The notes below the pieces were generated by a model. That model saw nothing but the letters and a program-made list of their open reading frames with translations. It was not told the DNA's origin and ran no database searches. Of a stretch of 24,903 bases of DNA, positions 20,433 to 24,903 are shown piece by piece. Origin of the DNA: a virus. Where the stretch lies: IMG/VR virus record IMGVR_UViG_3300037502_003241, positions 1 to 24,903 of that record; one strand, given 5' to 3'. The stretch's first letter is position 1. The number at the start of each line of letters is the position of its first letter. Both the position numbers and the translations under genes were made by a program.

Positions 20433-21247
20433 AGAGATGCCTTGGCCCTTTGGCCAAAATTCTGTTTTTCGGTATCAATCACCCCTGGGGCATGCGCATC
20501 AGAAGCGGCACCCCCTCCCCCCCCATCACCGGCACCGGGGGCATTATCGACCCGGGGCGCCTCACAAGTGGCGCGGCAAGTGGCAAGGGTGGCAGCCCCG
20601 CCTCTGTTGTCAGTGGCTATAACCTCTGATCCCAAATCAGAAGCGGGCGCCGGCGACGGTAGCGCCAGGGCGCCGGCCTTTTGTTCGGATGTTTCCCCGG
20701 GAACACCGGTTGAAATCTCACCTTCGACCATCTCCGCCTCGATGACCGGCAAGGAATCCACAAAGGCTTTCACTTGATCCGGCCGGACCTCGACCCGCTC
20801 AACCCGGGCGGTCGCTTCGCCGCTCAGCAGCTGCATCTTGTCCACCATCACCGCGGCGACGATCGCGGCATCCTTGGCCGCCTTGGTCTCCGGCAATAGC
20901 TCGATGACCTTCTCAACACCCAGCCGCGACGCCCGGCGAAGATCCTTCAGTAATTCCTTTTTGTCCTGCTCTATAGAAATCCCCTCCCGCTCACGAACCG
21001 CGCACACCGTATTCCGAGACACCCCGAGCGCCCGGGCCGTGGCGCTGATGCTCTGACCCTCGGCCGCCATTCGGACCACCGCCGCGTAAATGCCTGGCCG
21101 GTCCCGGTGCAGCCGCTCGCCGGTGAACTCCCCAGCGTCGGCAAGACGTTTCTCCGCCTCCTCTATCTCCGAAAAAAAAGAAAGAGCCGGGGCCGCAATC
21201 TCTGCCGCCGCTGCCTTCTGGATCAGACTCGCGCCGCGCTTACTCAC
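20348..21247 (-). CDS. DNA-binding-like protein with resolvase-type helix-turn-helix
   Basis: This 299-residue protein starts at GTG 21247, overlapping the TGA of the HTH gene (GTGA); an upstream in-frame start would lie inside that gene. Residues about 48-85 (GIYAAVVRMAAEGQSISATA, RALGVSRNTVCAVREREGI) form a clear helix-turn-helix like those of resolvases and Trp-repressor-like phage proteins. A helical segment follows (about 90-150, DLRRASRLGVEKVIELLPET). The rest (about 180-299) is low-complexity, Gly/Ala-rich, with an 8-base G run in the gene (about 20516-20523) and a Lys-rich end. It may regulate the early operon or mark the replication origin; unproven. Confidence 0.65.
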   Translation of the reverse strand: MSKRGASLIQKAAAAEIAAPALSFFSEIEEAEKRLADAGEFTGERLHRDRPGIYAAVVRMAAEGQSISATARALGVSRNTVCAVREREGISIEQDKKELLKDLRRASRLGVEKVIELLPETKAAKDAAIVAAVMVDKMQLLSGEATARVERVEVRPDQVKAFVDSLPVIEAEMVEGEISTGVPGETSEQKAGALALPSPAPASDLGSEVIATDNRGGAATLATCRATCEAPRVDNAPGAGDGGGGGAASDAHAPGVIDTEKQNFGQRAKASLCKRTPKPKKGSSPKERITAKKKGGSKC

Positions 21248-21456
21248 CGCCCAACCCTCCGCGCCTCGAGCCAGGCCACCGCCGCCGGCTCCGGGATCAA
21301 AGCCCGAGACCCGACCCGATAGTGCCAAAGCTCACCCGACGACAGCGCCGCCGTTATCGTCCGCCGGCTCAGCCCCAACCGGGCCCCGAGCTCGGCGATC
21401 GAAAACACCACCGGCAGCCCCGCGGGCGCCGCTTTGCTTGTCTCCTGTTTGGCCAT
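21244..21456 (-). CDS. MerR/excisionase-type helix-turn-helix protein
   Basis: This 70-residue protein reads FSIAELGARLGLSRRTITAA then LWHYRVGSRALIPEPAAVAW, which is the compact winged helix of excisionase (HTH_17) proteins: recognition helix LSRRTITAAL, then the wing. It is expected to bind DNA as an early regulator. Its ATG (21456) follows directly after the T-run of a terminator-like hairpin. Confidence 0.75.
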   Translation of the reverse strand: MAKQETSKAAPAGLPVVFSIAELGARLGLSRRTITAALSSGELWHYRVGSRALIPEPAAVAWLEARRVGR

Positions 21457-21492
21457 AAAAAAAGAAAAAGGGCCCGCCGGATCACCCGGGCC
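21457..21492 (-). terminator. Terminator-like hairpin between the 69- and 70-residue genes
   Basis: On the minus strand GGCCCG (21492-21487) pairs with CGGGCC (21476-21471), and T5-C-T7 follows at 21469-21457, touching the ATG of the next gene. This has the form of an intrinsic terminator. The stop codon of the 69-residue gene lies within the stem-loop. It could separate the repressor-like genes from the rest, or be a site of attenuation or antitermination. Confidence 0.6.
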
Positions 21493-21691
21493 GGACGTGG
21501 CACGCCTCCGGACTCATCTCGTGTTCGCTGCAATACTTCACCAGGGCGCCCGCGGCCGTCGCCGCATGCACCACTTGACGCCAGGGCCCGGTGAGCGGGC
21601 AAAAGCCATAAACCATCCACCGCGACCGCACCGGCCGCCGTGCCGCCGTCCGGCTCCGCGGCCGCCGATCCACCGCCGGCGCCGCCGTCAT
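21482..21691 (-). CDS. Small hypothetical protein
   Basis: This 69-residue protein has an Arg-rich N-terminus (TAAPAVDRRPRSRTAARRPV) and a folded-looking C-terminal part (YGFCPLTGPWRQVVHAATAA, then KYCSEHEMSPEACH). The Cys/His residues may bind metal. ATG 21691 overlaps the preceding TGA. Family not recognised. Confidence 0.55.
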   Translation of the reverse strand: MTAAPAVDRRPRSRTAARRPVRSRWMVYGFCPLTGPWRQVVHAATAAGALVKYCSEHEMSPEACHVRPG

Positions 21692-21792
21692 GGCCGCCGC
21701 CTCCGGATCAGTTTCTCGAGCTCCCAGGCGACCCCGGCCAACCCGACCAGGAACCAAAAAAGCAAAAACAAAAGCACGGCCGAATCACTCAC
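21688..21792 (-). CDS. Single-span membrane microprotein
   Basis: This 34-residue protein has the span AVLLFLLFWFLVGLAGVAW followed by a basic end (LEKLIRRRRP). It starts at GTG 21792 with a GTGA overlap and ends with an ATGA overlap. It sits between the ribbon-helix-helix gene and the 69-residue gene. Probably membrane-inserted; role unknown. Confidence 0.6.
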   Translation of the reverse strand: MSDSAVLLFLLFWFLVGLAGVAWELEKLIRRRRP

Positions 21793-21962
21793 GCCGCGGC
21801 CTCCGGTTGCGCCTCGAGCGCTTCAGCGCGGCGCCGTTCGAGTTCGTTGATGATGATAAGCCGGACGGCCGCGGATCGGCTTAAACACAGGCTTACCGCG
21901 TGTTCGTCAATTCGCTTTATGACATCTTCCGGCACCTGCAAGGCAAGGACTTTGGTGGGCAT
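21789..21962 (-). CDS. Ribbon-helix-helix protein, probable repressor of the divergent switch
   Basis: This 57-residue protein has a beta strand KVLALQVPEDV, then helix IKRIDEHAVSLC and helix SRSAAVRLIIINELERRR: the CopG/Arc-type ribbon-helix-helix layout. Dimers of such proteins bind short inverted or direct repeats in DNA. It is the first gene leftward from the divergent region with several inverted repeats, so self-regulation is likely (inference). Confidence 0.75.
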   Translation of the reverse strand: MPTKVLALQVPEDVIKRIDEHAVSLCLSRSAAVRLIIINELERRRAEALEAQPEAAA

Positions 21963-21968
21963 GAGTCC

Positions 21969-22017
21969 AATTCCTACAGGAACCTACAGGTCACGCAAGA
22001 AAATTCTTGCAGGAATT
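21969..22017. promoter_or_regulatory. Divergent control region with interleaved inverted repeats
   Basis: Inverted pair AATTCCTACAGGAA (21969-21982) and TTCTTGCAGGAATT (22004-22017); a nearly symmetric ACCTACAGGT (21982-21991); and a perfect-arm palindrome GCAAGAA-AA-TTCTTGC (21995-22010). The A/T-rich TATAAC at 22018-22023 is a possible -10 for the rightward gene; I find no convincing -35. The two flanking genes both encode ribbon-helix-helix proteins, the likely binders. Confidence 0.6.
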
Positions 22018-22040
22018 TATAACGGTGTCACCATACCAGC

Positions 22041-22319
22041 ATGAAACGCACGAAAGGCCCGCGCCGCGGGCACGGTCCCGGCAAGGGCTCCGTCTTCATC
22101 TCCTGCACCATCCCCGAGGAATTCGACGCCGAGCTGCGCCGCCTCGCTGCGGCCTCGAACCTCACCCGCGCCGGCATGGCCCGCGAATGCATCCAGGACG
22201 CCGTTGCCCGCGGCCTCACCATCACCACCCAGAAAAGCCACGCCGGCAAGATCATCGACTATCCGCTTGACCATCCCGGAAACCCGACCGCCCGCGCCGC
22301 CGACGATGCGGGAGCGTGA
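22041..22319 (+). CDS. Ribbon-helix-helix-like protein, first rightward gene
   Basis: This 92-residue protein has a basic, Gly-rich N-terminus (KRTKGPRRGHGPGKG), then VFISCTIPEEFDAELRRLAA and SNLTRAGMARECIQDAV: strand-helix-helix as in CopG-type DNA-binding proteins. The C-terminal tail is not conserved-looking. It faces the other ribbon-helix-helix gene across the operator region, suggesting a two-repressor switch. From 22320 to 22514 there is no gene, only the promoter/operator and leader of the ArdC-like gene. Confidence 0.7.
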   Translation: MKRTKGPRRGHGPGKGSVFISCTIPEEFDAELRRLAAASNLTRAGMARECIQDAVARGLTITTQKSHAGKIIDYPLDHPGNPTARAADDAGA

Positions 22320-22425
22320 TCCTACTTCCCGAGTATCAAAAAGCAAATATCCTCCGCGGCCCTTGGCCCGGCAGCTGGTTTTGACCCGGGCAAAACACCC
22401 CCCAAAAATAATTTGAAAATTCCTC

Positions 22426-22453
22426 TTGCTTTGTAGCGTGCGCACGCTATCGT
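22426..22453 (+). promoter_or_regulatory. Candidate promoter of the ArdC-like gene with palindromic operator
   Basis: TTGCTT (22426-22431) and TATCGT (22448-22453) have 16-base spacing. A perfect 16-bp palindrome TAGCGTGCGCACGCTA (22434-22449) lies between and overlaps the -10. TTGAAA (22413-22418) is an alternative -35. The palindrome would let a repressor block the promoter. Confidence 0.5.
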
Positions 22454-22465
22454 GAGAGCGTAGTT

Positions 22466-22507
22466 CAACAACCAAACCGGAAGAGCCAACCGGAACAAAC
22501 GGGCAAA
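22466..22507 (+). repeat. Duplicated leader, copy 1 (ArdC-like gene)
   Basis: The core CCGGAAGAGCCAACCG (22477-22492), then ACAAACGGGCAAA, is repeated at 23544-23584 before the next gene. It ends 7 bases before ATG 22515. Neither gene has a standard Shine-Dalgarno close to its start. Confidence 0.75.
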
Positions 22508-22514
22508 TCCAAAT

Positions 22515-23483
22515 ATGACAAACATCGCATACCAGGTCATCACCGACCGTTTAATCGCAATGCTCGAGGCCGGCGCCGCGCCTTGGCATAAACCGTGGAC
22601 CGGCGGCGCCGCGTCCTTCCCGAAGAACATCAAAAGCAAAAAGCATTACAACGGCATAAACGTCTGGATGCTTCACATGAGCGGATATTCGTCCGCCTAT
22701 TTCCTCACGTTCAAGCAAGCCAAGGAACTCGGCGGCAGCGTGCGCAAAGGCGAGAAAGGCTTTCCCGTCGTGTTCACGAAACAGCTTCCGCCCCGCGCCG
22801 TTGACGTGCCGACCGACAACGGCGGCAGCGAGACCATGATCGACGGCCGATCCGGCGGACGGATGCTCAAGTATTACACCGTATTCAACGCCGAACAATG
22901 CGACGGCATCACCGCACCGGACGCCGGCACCGTGCCGACCTTCGAGCATGATCCCATCGAGACCGCCGAGCGCATCCTCAGCGACATGCCGAACCGCCCG
23001 GCCATCACCCACGCCGGCGGCCGCGCATGCTATTCGCCCGCGCAAGACGTCATCACCATGCCCGAGGCCAACCGCTTCGAGACACGTCCCGCCTACTACA
23101 GCACGCTCTTTCACGAGCTCGCCCACAGCACCGGCCACGCGACGCGCCTCAGCCGCCCGGAAATCATCGAGCCAGGCTCATTCGGTTCCAAGCCATACGG
23201 CAAAGAGGAGCTCGTCGCCGAAATGGCCGCCGCTTACATCTGCGGCGCCGCTGGTATCGAGCGCGACACGATCGACAATTCCGCCAGCTACCTTGCCGGA
23301 TGGATTGAAACGCTGAAAGGCAACGTAAAACTCGCCGTGCAAGCCGCCAGCGCCGCACAGAAAGCCGCCGACTACATCCTCGGCCGCCACGCTGTCAGCG
23401 CCGCACCGCTGCCCACCACGGCGCCCGCCGTCATCCAAGCCGCCCAGGAAATGGACCTCTTCCAATTCGCAGAGGTTGCTTGA
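22515..23483 (+). CDS. ardC: ArdC-type antirestriction protein
   Basis: This 322-residue protein has the two-domain ArdC layout. The N-terminal ssDNA-binding domain covers about 1-130 (YQVITDRLIAMLEAGAAPWH, PWTGG, YNGINVWML, LTFKQAKELGGSVRKGEKG, YYTVFNAEQC). The C-terminal zincin metallopeptidase domain has HELAHSTGH (200-208) and a downstream Glu in GKEELVAEMAAAYIC (about 230-244) as metal ligand. In plasmids and phages such proteins protect incoming DNA from type I/II restriction, entering or acting early. The gene is the main early rightward gene, behind a palindrome-controlled promoter. It is complete. Confidence 0.87.
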   Translation: MTNIAYQVITDRLIAMLEAGAAPWHKPWTGGAASFPKNIKSKKHYNGINVWMLHMSGYSSAYFLTFKQAKELGGSVRKGEKGFPVVFTKQLPPRAVDVPTDNGGSETMIDGRSGGRMLKYYTVFNAEQCDGITAPDAGTVPTFEHDPIETAERILSDMPNRPAITHAGGRACYSPAQDVITMPEANRFETRPAYYSTLFHELAHSTGHATRLSRPEIIEPGSFGSKPYGKEELVAEMAAAYICGAAGIERDTIDNSASYLAGWIETLKGNVKLAVQAASAAQKAADYILGRHAVSAAPLPTTAPAVIQAAQEMDLFQFAEVA

Positions 23484-23543
23484 CCGCCCGACACCGGGCC
23501 CGCACTGCGGGCCCGGCACGGACGGCCACCAGGCCGACCAACA

Positions 23544-23584
23544 CAACAACACAACCGGAAGAGCCAACCGACCAAACGGGCAAA
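23544..23584 (+). repeat. Duplicated leader, copy 2 (SSB-like gene)
   Basis: CCGGAAGAGCCAACCG (23555-23570), then ACCAAACGGGCAAAA, is nearly identical to copy 1 with one base shift. It ends 6 bases before ATG 23591. Confidence 0.75.
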
Positions 23585-23590
23585 ACTAAC

Positions 23591-23869
23591 ATGAACAACA
23601 AAATACAAATCACCGGACTCGTTATTGCCGATCCGACAATCACCAAGACCAAAGACAACGGCGGGCGCCCAGCGTTCGCCGTGTTCGGCGAATACTTGCT
23701 GAGCAACGGCACGCGCACGCCGGCGCGAATCGTTACCCACCGCAAAAAGGACATTCCGACAACCATCAAAAGCGAACAGATTGCCATTTCACAAGGCTGC
23801 CTGGCGCTTGATGGTCCTTTCATTGTGCGCACGTTTCGCATCGGGCCCCAACTCCAAGCCGCCGCCTAA
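23591..23869 (+). CDS. SSB-like OB-fold protein
   Basis: This 92-residue protein has NKIQITGLVIADPTITKTKD, then FAVFGEYLLSNG and RIVTHRKKDIPTTIKS, a short version of the single-stranded DNA-binding OB fold (SSB proteins begin NKVxLxGRLxxDPExRxTxxG). There is no acidic SSB tail. It shares its leader with the ArdC-like gene, so both may be made together early in infection. The start follows the copy-2 leader; in-frame upstream codons are not protein-like. Could also be another small OB-fold protein. Confidence 0.65.
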   Translation: MNNKIQITGLVIADPTITKTKDNGGRPAFAVFGEYLLSNGTRTPARIVTHRKKDIPTTIKSEQIAISQGCLALDGPFIVRTFRIGPQLQAAA

Positions 23870-23870
23870 C

Positions 23871-24194
23871 ATGAACGCAGCTACCATCACCCCGGCCGAC
23901 GAGCTCGACAACATCCGCGCCGAGTATCACTTAGGCGAACGCCACGGCCGCCACGCCGGCCGCGACACCGCCGCCGAGTTGCTTGACGGGCCCGACGCTA
24001 CACACCACGCCCGGCAAATCCTCGCCGACCTGGCCGAAGGCAATCCCGACTTGTGGCTGCAATGCCCAAGCCGCGAACACATGCACAGCGAAGCCTATCA
24101 AGACGGCTATTTCTCCGGATGGGCTGCCGAGATTGAGCACCAGTCCCGCTTATATCTCAGCATGTTTATTGACTTCGAGACCGTCCCCCATTGA
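23871..24194 (+). CDS. Hypothetical early protein
   Basis: This 107-residue, helical and acidic protein is rich in His and Asp (LGERHGRHAGRDTAAELLDG, EHMHSEAYQDGYFSGWAAEI). It starts one base after the TAA of the SSB-like gene. The last part, RLYLSMFIDFETVPH, is more hydrophobic. Family not recognised. Confidence 0.6.
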   Translation: MNAATITPADELDNIRAEYHLGERHGRHAGRDTAAELLDGPDATHHARQILADLAEGNPDLWLQCPSREHMHSEAYQDGYFSGWAAEIEHQSRLYLSMFIDFETVPH

Positions 24195-24245
24195 CCGCCG
24201 CACCCCGGCGCCGGATACTCCCGGCGCCGGCAGCGGCCGCCAACC

Positions 24246-24431
24246 ATGAGCGCACAACAAGCAAAACAAATCGCCCGCGACACCGTTCGGGATCTCCTCG
24301 CCAAACATCCGCCCGGTCTGGTCGTCATGATCCTCCGCGAACTCAAGACGATCCTCCGCGCCACCAAAGACATCACCGTATATTCCGAAGGAAAGCAGAC
24401 GCATGAAACGCAAAACACCCGGCACCCCTAA
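24246..24431 (+). CDS. Small helical early protein
   Basis: This 61-residue protein has two predicted helices (KQIARDTVRDLLAKHPPGLV and VMILRELKTILRATK) and a polar tail that overlaps the next gene by 29 bases. Family not recognised. Confidence 0.55.
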   Translation: MSAQQAKQIARDTVRDLLAKHPPGLVVMILRELKTILRATKDITVYSEGKQTHETQNTRHP

Positions 24432-24432
24432 C
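24385..24432 (+). repeat. Duplicated start region, active copy
   Basis: CCGAAGGAAAGCAGACGCAT contains the ribosome binding site (AAGGAAAG) and most of the start codon of the 56-residue gene. About 36 of 48 positions match the copy at 24552-24599 without gaps. Confidence 0.65.
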
Positions 24433-24573
24433 GCGCCCGACACCTGCCCGCATTGCGGAGGCGCCATCAACGCCGCGTCCCTCCTGGCCAAGCGTCCCAG
24501 CCCCGCCCGATCCGCCGCCGCCCGCCGCGCCGCCACCTTTCCCCGCCCTAACCGAAGGAAAGCAGAAGCATAG
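24403..24573 (+). CDS. Small CxxC zinc-ribbon-like protein
   Basis: This 56-residue protein (MKRKTPGTPNAPDTCPHCGG start) has a single CPHC pair, then an Ala/Arg-rich basic tail ending NRRKAEA. With only one CxxC it would bind zinc as a dimer or not at all. The ribosome binding site AAGGAAAG is 8-12 bases upstream. The 3' end runs into the degenerate copy of its own start region. Confidence 0.5.
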   Translation: MKRKTPGTPNAPDTCPHCGGAINAASLLAKRPSPARSAAARRAATFPRPNRRKAEA

Positions 24574-24599
24574 AACTTCCGCAGCCCGGCACCCCTTAC
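24552..24599 (+). repeat. Duplicated start region, degenerate copy (ATG changed to ATA)
   Basis: CCGAAGGAAAGCAGAAGCAT is followed by AGAAC, so the ATG of the first copy reads ATA. The frame in this copy carries the stop TAG of the 56-residue gene. It appears to be a tandem duplication 167 bases apart that has lost its start. Confidence 0.6.
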
Positions 24600-24903
24600 T
24601 TGCTCGGACCCGCCGGCTCATCCCGCATCATCAGATGCGCCCCCGCAAACGCGCAGCCCAAAAGAACTGCCGCGCCTCGGAGAGTACCTCTTGCGAGGTC
24701 AGCCGATATTTAGTTCAGGGCGCGGAGTGATGAATAAATTTATCAAAGATTGTCGAAATAGCCAAGCATCTCGGCGAGCCCAAGCACGCGACAAACCCCA
24801 GCACCCACGGCCAACCCGCGGCCGCCGCCGCTATGACACCGCGGCCCCACTCCAGCTTCCCCTGGTAATCCCACACATTAAACGCTGACGCCCCCGCCCA
24901 AGT
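24600..24903. other. Stretch without a confident gene
   Basis: A plus-strand frame from ATG 24730 to 24888 (52 codons, MNKFIKDCRNSQASRRAQAR start) is open but has no clear ribosome binding site and a shadow-like composition. Another frame nearby reads SKIVEIAKHLGEPKHATNPS but has no start codon. I call neither. Confidence 0.6.

Noticed and set aside
20432-20530. Frameshift fusion of the 299- and 144-residue proteins at the 8-base G run
   Set aside because: In the 144-residue frame a TGA lies between the G run and ATG 20432, so no fusion can be read.
24730-24888. 52-codon plus-strand frame at the right end
   Set aside because: No ribosome binding site, no family resemblance, and a competing frame looks equally protein-like without a start.

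Overview
The window looks like about 25 kb of a tailed double-stranded DNA phage (free phage or prophage; no integrase or host gene is visible) of a GC-rich, probably Gram-negative host. Recognisable phage genes are a large terminase, portal, DUF5309-type capsid protein, scaffold-like protein, head-tail adaptor, tail fibre-like protein, DnaB-type helicase and a phage-style C5 DNA methyltransferase. Portal followed by adaptor, with no tape measure in view, fits a short-tailed (podovirus-like) particle, but the left end is cut inside a gene. Host assignment is a guess: the intergenic palindromes and heptamer repeats remind me of Verrucomicrobiota or Planctomycetota genomes, from memory and unverified.

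Layout. Everything from 21962 down to 1 is on the minus strand and packed, mostly with ATGA/GTGA stop-start overlaps. Read in the direction of transcription: an early block (ribbon-helix-helix repressor-like protein, membrane microproteins, helix-turn-helix proteins, replication initiator/loader-like protein, many tiny genes) at 21962-17400; DnaB helicase and small accessory genes at 17346-14273; a C5 methyltransferase coupled to the large terminase at 14276-11332; small genes, then a three-gene cassette (DNA-binding-like protein, phosphoesterase, GNAT) at 10197-8372; and the virion genes scaffold, capsid, portal, adaptor and fibre at 8106-1. From 22041 rightward a divergent plus-strand block carries a second ribbon-helix-helix protein, an ArdC-type antirestriction protein, an SSB-like OB-fold protein and small genes. 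The divergent gap 21963-22040 is full of inverted repeats and is the likely control switch.

How the genes fit together. ArdC-like protein and the methyltransferase are two different ways of surviving host restriction. The loader-like protein and DnaB start replication. Terminase, scaffold, portal and capsid package DNA and build the head.

Most unusual. (1) At ten or more gene junctions in the minus-strand region there are short tandem heptamer (once octamer) repeats, each with its own sequence. They often supply the stop codon of the upstream gene and end at a start codon with no Shine-Dalgarno sequence. (2) Six palindromes followed by CTAC are dispersed through the same region, one inserted in frame in a zinc-ribbon gene. 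(3) Two copies of a roughly 150-bp composite leader bracket the phosphoesterase/GNAT cassette. (4) The variable region of the methyltransferase gene is open in a second frame that encodes repeated WxTPxAxE-type motifs and an LNPRWVETLMGLPVGW end known from separate phage proteins, which suggests dual coding.
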